From Pseudoneurospora amorphoporcata (lineage: Eukaryota; Ascomycota; Sordariomycetes; Sordariales; Sordariaceae), in NCBI GenBank assembly GCA_033297205.1, contig MU859068.1:248001-312000 (forward strand): 64,000 bases of DNA, read 5' to 3'. Each line of letters begins with the position of its first letter. Position 1 is the first letter of the stretch. Position numbers and translations under genes: made by a program. The notes beneath the pieces are model-generated. The model was not told the origin of the DNA, ran no database searches, and saw only the letters and a list, made by a program, of their open reading frames with translations. Shown piece by piece: positions 24,761 to 35,500 of this stretch.

Positions 24761-24773
24761 GCTTGCTTGCTTA
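24726..24773. repeat. (CTTG)n microsatellite
   Basis: Roughly eleven CTTG units with one interruption (CTTA). On the minus strand it reads as a repeated AGCA-type codon pattern (KQAS), which creates a spurious ORF. Confidence 0.95.
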
Positions 24774-25874
24774 AGGAGTGACTAACTAACAGAGAGGAGA
24801 GGTCTTTATATACATAAATGCTAAATGTCTGGAAGCTTCTAGAGTATAGAAGTATCACGAGGCGAGAGGGCACCGTATGGGGTGGGGTGAGATATGCGTT
24901 GTTGCATAAAGAGAGGAAGGAGGAGGAAGTGTGCGGAGGTCTAGCTATATGGGCGAGAGCCCCAAGGCCAGACCGTGCGCGCACGTGAGGCTGCACGTGA
25001 CGATGACATGTGCGAGGACAGAGCTCTGGGCTCTGGATCGCAGCACATGTGCGGTCAGTGCAGCACAGCACGTATATAGATTACATAGGGCCATAGGGTG
25101 CCTAGTCATATAACTGGACTACTCGTATAGTCACTCGCACGAAGGCAGTCGCCTAGTTTGCGTCATCCTCAATAGCGCACTAGCGACACGGTCAGAGATC
25201 CGCTCAAGTGGGTCCACTGATAAGATAAGAAAGCTTTAAGAAGCTCGCTCTATAAGCGAGCCTTCGGCTCCTAATTCTTCCTTCAGCATCATCTTTCACA
25301 ACGCTTTCAAATACTATTATCGTATTTGTGAAGCAACTCTAGGTTACCCATATCACTTCTTATTAACTTTAATGAAAAATTAGTAGTATTTAAGTTTAAT
25401 AATTTTAATATAAAGTTTAATTATATTAAGTAAACCTTTTAGATTTTCTAGCGAAGGAATTTAATTTCCTTTATAACGTAGGAAATAATACCTTTAGGAG
25501 TTATTCATCAAAGTTTCGCATCTTAAGCAAATGTGACGAACGGCAGTCTGATCTGCCTAAGTGGGATAGCTGAAGGTAAAGACTATCAGTGCTGTTCGGT
25601 GAAGCCAAAAGGTTCACAATAAGTATGGTAGCGTTATACGTGTCTCAGTAATAAAGATCAATTGACTACTGTCGAACTATCTGACAATCTGAGTTCTCCT
25701 GTAGTCCCTTTATACCTCCTCGCCCTACTGCGAGATATCTGTCCTCGGATGTTCACGCGGTCGTGAACCCTATAGAATGTGTGATGGCTCACTCTGGTGT
25801 TGGCTCACTGTGAGCCCGTGTGAGCACCTGCATACGCCCTTCTGGCCCGTGCTTGACCTCCCGGGTGTTACATT

Positions 25875-26227
25875 GGTTATCACCAGTGAGTGGTCGGGTC
25901 TTGGGCGACCCTAGTGCCGCTTAAGTTCGTAACATTTACTCTCGAATAACGTCTCCAGATTGGCCGGAGCCAGTCCTGAAAAATATTATTCGGGGGAAGG
26001 TGACTTCCAACAGTAGTTTGGCAGGAGACCCTTAAAACATACCTACCGATACGCTATCCCGCTTCCAGGACAAATTCCCACCCAGCACCGCCGCCTACGG
26101 AGGACCCACGGCCGTTCGGGAGGGACCAGAACTCAACCACTTCGCGGGGACGGCGCCGACAAAAAGACAAAAACAAACAAACAAAAGAACAAGCGGCGTA
26201 CGAGGATATCAAAATTATCAAGCGAAT
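25875..26227. other. Short intergenic 5' of the nuclease-like gene
   Basis: Contains the primer-binding-site-like TTGGTTATCACC and, towards the ATG at 26228, an A-rich leader (about 26160-26200). No gene was seen. Confidence 0.45.
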
Positions 26228-28017
26228 ATGGGCATTCCACACCTGAGGAAACATCTGGAACCTTATGCGCAGCGAGGCGCAATCCAACCGAGCAACCTGG
26301 TCATCGACGGACCTGCACTCGCATATCACATCTTGAATCTCAGCCGAATAAAGACCATCAAGAACAGTCCCTTTGAGCAACCAACCTATGAGCTGCTAAG
26401 TCGGACCACCCTTGAATGGCTTGACAGCATCAGAGCGTGCGGCCTCACAATGTAATCCGAACTCCTTAGCCCCAACTCTCCCATCGGCATACTAATCTTT
26501 GCCTTGGCTTTCAAAGTTCGAGGATATTGTTCGATGGCTATCTCCCCACGTCCAAGACGGATGAGCGGACCAAGAGGCTCATAAGGACCTCTAAGGATTT
26601 GCAGGGGTTTCACCGAAAATACGCAAATGGAATGACGCAGGGCCGCCCTGGCTGGAATTCCAACAGGAGAGTCGTCCTATTTCCCGAGGCACAACCAAGT
26701 CACAGCGGAGTGAGCCCACCGCCACCGGCCTTCTTCATTCCGTCCATCATCGACACTCTGAGACAGTCCGAGCATTACGCCTCACAAACGAAGGTTGTGC
26801 CTGGAGAGGCCGACGTGTTCTGTGCCCAGTATGTCCGAGAACATGGCGGGACAGTTCTGACGTCGGATTCGGACCTGCTCGTCCACAATCTTGGACCCAA
26901 CGGCAGTGTTGTCTTCTTTTCCGACATTGAATCCAACCCGGCCGGCACGGAGCTTACCGGCTTGCAGTTCAGGAGTGCCGACATTTGTGAGCGTCTCTCG
27001 CTCCAGTCTGAGGATGGCCTTTCGTGTCTGGCGTTTGAGCTCATAATGGATCCACACATCACTCTTGAGCAAGCAGTCTCGAAAGCCAAGAGCAAGTGCT
27101 CAGTCACAGCGTATCCCGGCGCGCACAAGGAGTTTATCGAACAGTATCTTTCTCCCGAAACGGGGTCTCAGATGTCGGTCGAAGCATCCGTCGTGTTGGA
27201 TCCCCGGATATCAGAAATCGTTCTTCGGTGCCGGGATAAAAAGCCGGCGATGTACCTCCCGTTCCTTTTGGACTCTCCGACTCGAACCAGTGCGTGGGAA
27301 TCAAGCAAAGACATCAGGCAGCTGGCATACGCTATACTCCAGACAGTTACTGGATCACCAATACCGACGGTTGCAGAATTCAGGAGGCTTGATCAGCCAT
27401 CGGCAGGGACACCTATCAAGGTGCCGCCTATTTCCGAGGTTGAAATGGATGCAGCCGTGCTTGAGGATGTCTTGTCAACAATCATCAAAGGTGTGAAAAA
27501 CTCCAAGACAGTGTGGATGACACTCTCTGTCTATCAGGACGTTGTCATGACAACCAGTCAAGGGAAGGTCCAGCCACTCAGCCTGAAGGTGCTTCAGCAA
27601 GTAGTTGATGACAAGGTCGACACCACATCTTGGGAGTGCGTACACTTCCTTGCTCAGTGCCAAGCAACTTATTATTCGCTCAGAATGCTGCAGCAAATCA
27701 TGCAGTACGCGGCGACCCAGGGCAAGGGTCTTTCACCCGCCCTGAAGGAATTGCAAGATTGCTTATCCAAGCTCCCTCCCCTCGCAGATTTCCCGACCAT
27801 CTTCAACTTTCCAGAGATGCTTCAACTGATTATCGACAAAAGGGGACTGGCCTGCTTGACGAAGATATGTGCCGACCAGGACGATATGGTGCCCCAGCTG
27901 GAGGCCATCATGCAACCCAAGAAGCAACAAAAATCGAACAAGCGGAAGAACTCGCAGGAGCCTGAGGCAAGGCCGCGCTCCAATAACCCATTTGCGCTGT
28001 TGGACGCCGAGTGTTGA
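26228..28017 (+). CDS. Asteroid-type XPG/FEN1-fold nuclease-like protein
   Basis: Two exons (26228-26451, 26517-28017) encode 574 residues. The start MGIPHLRKHLEPYA is the typical XPG-family N-terminus. Acidic metal-site positions are recognisable in LVIDGPALAYH and RILFDGYLP. The internal XPG-I-like block reads VVPGEADVFCAQY followed by LTSDSDLLVHNLG. The C-terminal half lacks the helix-hairpin-helix of true FEN1 and instead resembles the Asteroid domain proteins, whose nuclease activity is uncertain. A basic tail (KKQQKSNKRKN) precedes the end. The splice acceptor used is AAG; an alternative GAG six bases later also keeps frame and would delete two residues. It lies just downstream of the repeat island. 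The cellular role in fungi is not known to me. Confidence 0.88.
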
Positions 28018-28707
28018 GATGTCAGGACCGGCTAGAGCTCTGCAAAAACAGCCGAACGACACTACGAATATACCCAGTTCAAATATGCTTGCTTGATGAA
28101 ACCAAACCGGAACACATCTTCACTCCTCTGCTTCCTAGGCAGCTTCTTTGTGGCTGCTACCCTGCCACGCTTGCCATATGTCTGCCGAAGGCCACACTTG
28201 ATATCTCGGTTGAGATATGTACTGTGTACAGTATCTGCTACTGTATCCATTGGTGTCATGTTCGTTATAGGTCGTGTTGCTGCCGCTGTCATGAGTGGTC
28301 TTCCAGAAGCTTTGCAACATCTCGATACCCTTGCCAAGCAATCTGCACCACTGTGCGCTGGCTGCGATGGAACCCTGCTGGCCAAGAGGGTCCACCAAAG
28401 GCTCTTATCGTTATCGCGCCTAGCAAATGCCCCCCTAAAATTTTTAGCACCCCGCCAAAGTGCCTGGGGGCATGGCAATTTGTAGGCGGCAGGTGCCCCA
28501 CGCTTTTCTTATCAGATCTTCGAGTCCATCGTCGTCGTCGTCCTCCGGAGTGCTCTCCCGTCCCGTTTCCTAATCCATCCATCCCACCTCCCACCTCTTG
28601 ATCCACGCTCTCTTATTCCAAGTTGCGACTTTGAATCGCAATTCCTCCCATTGTGTAATCCTCAAAAACCAAATCCGAGCAAGTTTGACAAATCCCACCA
28701 AACCACA
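28018..28707. other. Intergenic between nuclease-like gene and deoxyhypusine hydroxylase
   Basis: Holds the 3' flank of the upstream gene and the promoter of the next. Overlapping frames of 130-196 codons on both strands (28011-28601, 28062-28478, 28093-28485) show no recognisable domain and shadow each other, so none is called. Confidence 0.5.
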
Positions 28708-29810
28708 ATGTCTGCCACCATTGCCAGCCTGCGCGAGAGCCTCTGCTCCGAGACGACCCCACTGCCCATCCGGTTCCGCGCCCTCTTCTCGCTCAAGCAC
28801 CTTGCCGTCCAGAACAAGGGCACCGCCGAGTCTCTTGAGGCCATCGAGGCCATCGCCGCCGCCTTCTCCTCCCCCTCGGCTCTCCTCAAGCACGAGCTGG
28901 CCTACTGCCTCGGACAGACTGGCAACGATGCCGCCATCCCCCACCTGACGCAGGTGCTCGAGGACCTGCAGGAGGACCCCATGTGCAGACACGAGGCCGC
29001 CGAGGCGCTGGGCGCGCTGGGCAACGCCGAGAGCTTGAGCGTACTCCAGAAGTACCTCAACCGCGAGGGCGAGGACGTTTCCGTCAAGGAGACGTGCGAA
29101 ATCGCTATTGACAGGATAGAGTGGGAGAACTCAGAGCAGAGGAAGCAGGAGAAGCTACGCCAAAGGTACATACACTTGCGACCACGATGCAAACACCATT
29201 TCCTCAACATCAACACTTCATCCCATCACATTGAATGGCGTAACATGGCGCGCAACGTGCAGCCTATGCTGACCGCAGAAACTACCTTTCTAGTGACTTT
29301 GCCTCCGTTGATCCCGCCCCTCCCATGGCCGAAGACGAAGAGAAGCAAACGGTCGAGACGCTCGAGAAGAAACTACTAGATACATCGATCCCCCTCTTCA
29401 AGAGATACCGCGCCATGTTCGCCCTCCGCGACCTGGCCTCTCCTCCCGACCTCCCCACTGCTGTTCCCGCCGTCCTGGCCCTTGCCAAGGGCCTCAAGGA
29501 CAAGTCCGCCTTGCTCCGCCACGAGATCGCCTTTGTGTTCGGACAGCTTTCGCACCCCGCTTCCATCCCTGCCCTGACCGAGGCCCTCAGCGACCTCAAC
29601 GAGGTCAGCATGGTCCGCCACGAGGCGGCCGAGGCTCTTGGCAGTCTTGGTGATGAGGAGGGTGTCGAGGCGACGCTGCTGAAGTTCCTCCACGACAAGG
29701 AGAAGGTCGTTCGCGAGAGTGTTATTGTTGCGCTGGATATGGCCGAGTTTGAGCAGAGCGGCCAGGCTGAGTACGCGTTGATACCCGAGGTTGCTAGCAA
29801 GGCGTCGTAA
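28708..29810 (+). CDS. lia1: Deoxyhypusine hydroxylase (HEAT-repeat di-iron enzyme)
   Basis: Catalyses the last step of hypusine formation on translation factor eIF5A, hydroxylating deoxyhypusine. Two exons (28708-29165, 29294-29810; intron 128 bp) give 324 residues, the usual size for the family. Four His-Glu iron-ligand motifs are present in the expected symmetrical arrangement: KHELAYCLGQ and RHEAAEALGALG in the first half, RHEIAFVFGQ and RHEAAEALGSLG in the second. Each half is four HEAT-type repeats. The intron falls exactly in the acidic linker between the halves. It is convergent with the Pol I subunit gene, the coding ends being about 300 bp apart. Start context CAAACCACAATG. The symbol follows yeast LIA1. 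Confidence 0.97.
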
Positions 29811-30114
29811 AGATGGAATGGTTTCTCTTGTTGATTCGTTGGTTGCTTGTTTTCGGGGCGAATCATGGATGGATGGATGGGTATTTCAATAAGTTTCTGT
29901 GTCTCTTCTCTCTCAGGATAATACCAATGTAAATGGTTGTCGGTCCTGACAAAAAGAAGGGGTATCGTTGTTGTAGTTGTAACAAGGCAAAGCCATCATT
30001 ACTAACTCTCGGCGTGCCATTGCTGGTGCTAGCTGTCCCAAATATCGTTTGATCCAAAACGATGCGCGAACCCAAATAGCATCCCAATTTCGTAATTCGA
30101 TGCGATCTTTGCGC

Positions 30115-30668
30115 TCAGTTGTTGACCGACCATCTGTGTATATCCAGTTAGCACAAGGACAAGGCAACCCGCAGCTATTACCGTCCGGTGTCGCATACCT
30201 CTCACCGCAGTCGCAGTTGTAAAGAATTGTTGAACCTTCGTCGGCACTTCTCTGCTGAACTTCGGAGTAACGGATACCGCGCTTGCCGCACTTGGGGCAT
30301 TCCGTGTTGGAGTCGATTCTCTCGGTGTTGAGCTCGTGTCTTACAACGGTCTGGGTGACATCGAGCTTCTGGCGCAAAAGCGAGGGGAAATCGGACGGCT
30401 TCGACTTGGTGACGACGGTTCTAGAGGGACGATCTGAAACGACACAAAATGGTCAGCTGTTTGATCCGCAAACAATTCTTCCGGATGAAAGCTCCTGGAG
30501 CAGTCTTCCAAACGACAACGACCGCGTAAAAGAGTGGGAAATCGCATGCGCACCTCTGTTTTCCGCACCGCAGCACTCGCAGTGAAGAATGTTCTTCTCG
30601 CTGCCCTTGGAGACGGGCAAAAGGTTGCCGCAGTCTGTGCAAAAAATGAGGGATCCGATGGCAGCCAT
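30115..30668 (-). CDS. rpa12: DNA-directed RNA polymerase I subunit A12 (RPA12/A12.2)
   Basis: Small zinc-ribbon subunit of nucleolar RNA polymerase I needed for RNA cleavage, proofreading and termination; related to TFIIS. Three exons (30668-30554, 30433-30199, 30133-30115) encode 122 residues. The N-terminal ribbon has C-x2-C pairs in FCTDCGN and HCECCGAENR. The C-terminal TFIIS-like ribbon has CPKCGKRG and CDCGERWSVNN. The last exon supplies only the final residues after CGER, so a single-frame reading misses the true C-terminus. The catalytic acidic hairpin of the C-ribbon is represented by QRSADEGST, where the family has RSADE (Asp-Glu present). The mRNA leader is almost entirely a run of 23 A residues ending three bases before the ATG. 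Confidence 0.95.
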
Positions 30669-30670
30669 TG

Positions 30671-30693
30671 TTTTTTTTTTTTTTTTTTTTTTT
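30671..30693. repeat. T23 homopolymer (A23 in the RPA12 leader)
   Basis: Twenty-three uninterrupted T on the plus strand; on the sense strand of the RPA12 gene this is A23 immediately before CAATG. Confidence 0.97.
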
Positions 30694-30802
30694 GTCAGGT
30701 GTGGTTTGTGCCGGGACGGTGGTTTGTCTAATTCAATGTCGTCGGTTCGGTTTTCTTGTTGTTTTCGCAGAGTGAACAATTCGCTATGGATTGGGGACTT
30801 TA

Positions 30803-31591
30803 AGGGTGTGTTCCATTCGCTTTTTTTTTTTTAGCGTTTTCACCCGGTGAAAATGGCCGGTGAAAAAAGTGTTCCGCAAGGGACATCTGCGAGTTTGTAC
30901 CTTTTCACCGGGTGAACAACGACGTGCAACCCGGTGAAAAAAAATGCCCACTTTTTAAGCTTTTAACCAACCAAAATGCTCGCATCCATCATTACCCAGT
31001 GAACAATAAAAAGGGTGTTTTGCAATTGCAACCGGGCCAACAATCCGCTGAATGCCCTAAAATAGCGTTAAAGCCTGCTATATCAACGCTAACCTAGAAT
31101 TTCTATATAACTTAGTGAATTTTACTATGCAACCTAGTGAAAATTGGTCCGTGCTACTTTTTTACCTAAAGTACTTTTTTTCAGTAAATACTTAGGGGTT
31201 GTGATGTGTGGGAGCGTTTTTTATCTCCTCTCTATAAGAGAAGAGGTGAAATAAATATGGGCTAGTAAAATAATTTGGGATAGCATAAAAATTTGCTAAC
31301 AGTGTAACCCATCCCTATATAAATACCCATATGCATATCACTACTTTTATCAATATAAAAGTGTTATAAAATTATGTAGACTACTTAGATAGAAAGTGTA
31401 TATAGTAAACAAGAGATCTAGTGATTTTTATTATTATATAGATTAATCTGGTGGTGGTGTTCTATGCTGTCCCCGATTATTTTATGGCCCATATTTATTC
31501 CACCTCCTCTCTTATAGAGAGGGGGTAAAAAACGCTCCCGCGCACCGCAACCCCCGAGTAGACCCCCAAAAAAGCGAATGGAACATACCCC
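30803..31591. mobile_element. Outer terminal-inverted-repeat element (MITE-like) carrying a nested element
   Basis: The left end (AGGGTGTGTTCCATTCGC then T-run) matches the reverse complement of the right end (GGGGTATGTTCCATTCGC then T-run) with only transitions between them. Inside the left part are repeated CACCCGGTGAAA-type motifs, including the palindrome at 30837-30853. There is no transposase ORF. The flanking octamers at 30795-30802 and 31592-31599 share only TTTA, so target duplication is unproven. The end sequence is of the kind seen in hAT-like miniature elements (inference). A second inverted-repeat element lies inside it at 31191-31558. Confidence 0.75.
31191..31558. mobile_element. 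Nested 368-bp inverted-repeat element with TA target duplication
   Basis: The ends are inverted copies over about 90 bp (left 31191-31283, right about 31467-31558), sharing GGGAGCGTTTTTTA, CCTCTCTATAAGAGA and AATAAATATGGGC. Nearly every difference is C/T or G/A, and the left arm has the T/A state at most sites, as expected if RIP hit it. TA lies flush on both sides (31189-31190 and 31559-31560), the target duplication of Tc1/mariner-type elements. The interior is AT-rich without an ORF. Confidence 0.75.
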
Positions 31592-32527
31592 AAGATTTAC
31601 AACGGGCCTGCACGACGATCGATGGGACGGCAAACGATGGCAATTGATTGGGTCGCTAAAAATTTGGGACCCTCCTGTTCTGCTTGCTGGCAGGCAAAGC
31701 TTGGCAGCGGAAACGGCAGCGACAATGAAGGCTAGCACCTGCCGCGAGCGATGACGAGTGACGGGACGAAAAGCACAACCGCACTGACGGAAATTACGCA
31801 TTGCTGGCACGGCAGGTGGAACCAACCTCCAGGCTCTAGCCAGCGCAGGCCGCTGTGTCTGGGCGCTGGATTGCTACTAGCCGGACGCGGCAAGCACGAG
31901 CGCGCCCAACACGCAAACGGGGCGGCCACGGCACGGCATGGCAGGTGCTACCGACCGGGGTTCGGGACTCGAATTAGCGTTACCGCGCGCCGTGGCTACT
32001 ACCGAGCTCACAGGGCTATTTCCGTGTTGGTCCCATCCCATTGGATTGCGCCTGCCCTGCTTTGCGGATCTGGGGAAACATTTGGGTCCATTGGACTTTC
32101 CTTGATGTTTGGGTACCTGAACTTCACCTTCCTTGAACTCCAACAACGTGCTTCTATCTTCTTTTTAGGCAGTCTCCCAGGCTGTGGCCCTTACAAATCG
32201 ATGCGACATGGACATACCTGTGCCTGCAGCTTGATTTCCTTTCCTTCATTACTACTTACCTTAGCATCCTTTCAACTCACCAGCTTCGACGCGCCCAGAT
32301 CAAACCGCGAGACCAAGGCCCTCCGCGACGACACGATTCCGCCGAAAGTGTCGGATCGCATGGCAACGAATTCCGCTCTCGTCTGAACTTTGGGCTGCCG
32401 AGTCCTTACGTGCTGCTGCTTCTGCCGCCGATGCCCTCCGGCTGGAACGATACTTGCGCCGACTACAGCCATCAAGATCACCATGCGCTAATGCTGCTGT
32501 CAAAGTGAACAAGCAGCAACAGCAACC
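31592..32527. other. Upstream region of the cohesin-loader gene
   Basis: Normal-composition DNA between the nested inverted-repeat element and the ATG at 32528. A 211-codon plus frame at 31751-32386 is not recognisable and is not called. CAGCAGCAA-type sequence occurs just before the ATG. The region presumably holds the promoter and 5' UTR. Confidence 0.5.
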
Positions 32528-35500
32528 ATGGCATACCAGCAACCACCATACCACAATATGGATCCCAACGTCCAAGACTGCCATGGCTCACAAGGCGCGC
32601 CCGCGTCCTCGTCGACGCAACAAGCTGGTGGATTCACGAGACCTTTCGCTCTCTACGAAGCTCTGCCATATACGCCTTTCACCTCGATCGTACCTTTCGA
32701 CCCAAGTAAGATCGAACCATCCCATCTCTGAGACACTCTATGTTTGCTGCCCTCCCCCATGTATCGTTCATACATATCTTCCCTCTTCGCTTCAAAATAT
32801 TCAGCCGAAAGTCAAGTTATCTCTACCTCTAACCTTGCATGTTCTCGCCTCTAGGTATCTTGCCTACACCTTCGATCGGAGCTGCGTCGCCCGCCCCAAG
32901 CCTGATCAACCTCCTCAACACTCAGGACTTCGATGGCCTCAATCAAGAATTTCACAACTCAGCTCCGAGCAAACGCGTTCAGCAAACTCTCAGTCAGGTC
33001 CAGCACTTGATAGAGAGAGCAAATATCACAGAGTTGTACGTTTTGACGAGAAAGTGAGGAAGAGTCGGGACTGACTACCTACATAGCAAGTTCAAGACTG
33101 GTCCGAAACCACCGACCAGTGGTAGTTCTTCTGCTGTTGCCCCGATAGCCTCGTTGGCATCTACACTCTCTCCATTCTCAAAGATGGTTTACGAGCAGAC
33201 GTCAATACCGTTCAGATACCCAACGCCAGATACTCCCGGCATAACCCCGGCAACCGGCCAGCAACCAAAAGTCGAGCGGACTACGCCCATCCCCATTAAA
33301 CAAGAGTCACCGGTTCCCCCACCGAAAGTAGAACATAGAGCTGAGAGACAGACTCCTACCAACGCCCCGAAGAACCGTCAAGCGCATTCGCAGAACCGGG
33401 CCCGGTTTGAAATAGTGTTACCGACCAGGGCCGAACTCGAGAGGGCCCAGGCGGTCCTTCAAGCCAGTTCGAGCCAGGGAATCGCGCCAAGTGAGCCGCC
33501 AGTCTCGACCCGGCCACCTGCTTCTCAGCCTCCACCTCAGTTTGCACCCATACAGCCGGGACCTCCTCAACCAGCACCACAGCAACCTACTCTCTCGGCG
33601 CCTCCCGAGTTAGCTCCACCCGTGGCTCCAAAACGGCCTAGTGAAGAGGTTGCTGCTCCTCCTGCGCCGGCTCTTGTTGTTGGTCCGACAAAGTCGACCT
33701 CTCAGCCTCCCTCCAACTCCCAACGACCAGCTGTTGCTATTGCTATCGAGTTGCCTCATGCGCCTACTTTTAATAAGAGTCAGTATATGGCTATTCCCGA
33801 TGAGCCTGACGAGCCGGTCAATCTTTCGGAGCGGAAACGGAAACAAGAAGACCTAGACGAGGAGCTGTATGGGGAGAGTTTGGGTTTCCAGCAGCGAAGC
33901 AACGCCGCCCTTCATGAGCTGAAAGTTTTCCTACAACAAGTCTTCGAGGCAGAGAATCACGCTGTTCATAATCACACCTCAAACGAATGGATTCTGCTGA
34001 CCGCTGACGGAGAAAGCACGCTATCTGCAGTGTGCCAGACCAAGGCCCAAACGCTGCTGGCAAAGGTCATGCAACTGAACTGTTTTCACAAAGTTCCACT
34101 CCAAGATCTTCTGCGCTTACTCCGTTTCTGCGAAAATGCCTTGAAGCAAGCCGACTCTTTAGAGATCAAGGTTGAGGAGTCATGGGTAGCCGCGGATGTT
34201 GACTCTTGGCTCCAGCAGCTTCCTGCATTGGAAGCTGCTCTCAAAGCTGCCAGAACAGTGTTACGTATGATGTGCGGAGGGCGTGAGGACAAGCAGCTAT
34301 ACTCGGAGGATACAATCGACCAATCTCTCAACTTGTTCAAAATGGTAATGGACGGTATCGTAATTCCGGTCGCCGAATTGAGGAGTTCCGATAATACCGC
34401 AGAGCTCTTTAAGCTACTATCTTCCCAGAAGAAGAGGATTGCAGCGCTCTTTAACGACAGTCAAAAGTTGTTCTCGCAGATGTCAGTACTTTTAGCCAAG
34501 ATTGACACGTCGGATACGGTCACCAACACCCTGGAATTCACGGCTTCACAACTGATTTTCCTCGAAACCGCTCACGCAGAAAGGGAGTCGGTTCTCGACA
34601 TTCAGAGGTTCGATGGCTTCCGTTTGGTGGCTATGGATATGCTATCGCAGATCTTCCATTTGAATCCAGCCCAACGGCAAGGCATCTTTGACGAGATTTT
34701 GACATCACTTGAAAAGCTGCCACTGGGAAAGCGTGCTAGGACGTTTAAGCTCGTTGACGGAAACAGTATACAGCCGGTTTCTGCACTTATCATGCGATTG
34801 GTCCAAACCAGCGCAGGACAAGTTGATGAGACAAAGACACACGGAGGCAAAGCTATTCGCTCAGACGGTGACGAGAAAGAGGATGAATTGGCAGGCGCAG
34901 TTACCGCTGGGAAGCAGCTGTCGTTTGTCATTCGTGATGAGGACCACGGCGCAATCCAGCATTCGACTGCAATCCAGGAGCTTACCGCTCTTGCAACGCC
35001 CTTGATGGACACGGCCAAGCGGAATGCTTCTTATGTCATTAACTTTATCGTGAACCGTGCGCTTACGTCCACAAAATCCGGCGATACCCCGTACCGCAAC
35101 CTTCTCGACCTTTTTGTGGAGGACTTTACAACCTGCATGGACAACCCAGATTGGCCGGCAGCGGAACTTCTACTTCGTCTGCTGAACTTCATGATGGTCA
35201 AGCTGGTGGAGGGTGATAAGACAAGCGTCACCGCCAAGAATATGGCTCTTGAACTGATGGGTACGATGGGTGCTGCGATCTCCAAGCTTCGCAGTCATGT
35301 CCGGAAGACGGCAAATGCTTTGGACGCTAGGGATGCGGATGAGTTGGGACTTTTTCTGTCGGATCTTGCTGCCTCAGCACTGGAACTGCGATCTCGCCCG
35401 GAAACGATGGTTGCTTGGGTTGGTCCATATCGGGCGACGTTGGAATGGCTCGAGAGCCGCTTCACCGAGGACCCGCATCTCGCAAGCGCCATCAGCTTCA

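Larger units (their letters stand above)
24441..25874. mobile_element. Hairpin-rich LTR-like retrotransposon relic (tentative)
   Basis: A stretch of mixed composition between the RIP-like block and the nuclease gene. It begins near a TGTTTG, ends GTGTTACA (25867-25874), and is followed at once by TTGGTTATCACC, which is placed like a tRNA primer-binding site next to a 5' LTR. It contains a TATA-like box inside a hairpin (25243-25261), many short perfect inverted repeats, and a (CTTG)n tract. No gag/pol remnant and no second LTR is visible, so it may be a solo or broken LTR or another element type. Boundaries are approximate. Confidence 0.35.

Noticed and set aside
24685..25071. 128-codon minus-strand frame with KQAS repeats
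   Set aside because: Created by the (CTTG)n microsatellite inside the repeat island.
28011..28601. Overlapping 130-196-codon frames on both strands between two genes
   Set aside because: They shadow one another, lack motifs, and lie in a promoter/3' UTR interval.
31751..32386. 211-codon plus-strand frame upstream of the cohesin loader
   Set aside because: No recognisable features; begins in unremarkable intergenic DNA and has no splice connection to the loader gene.
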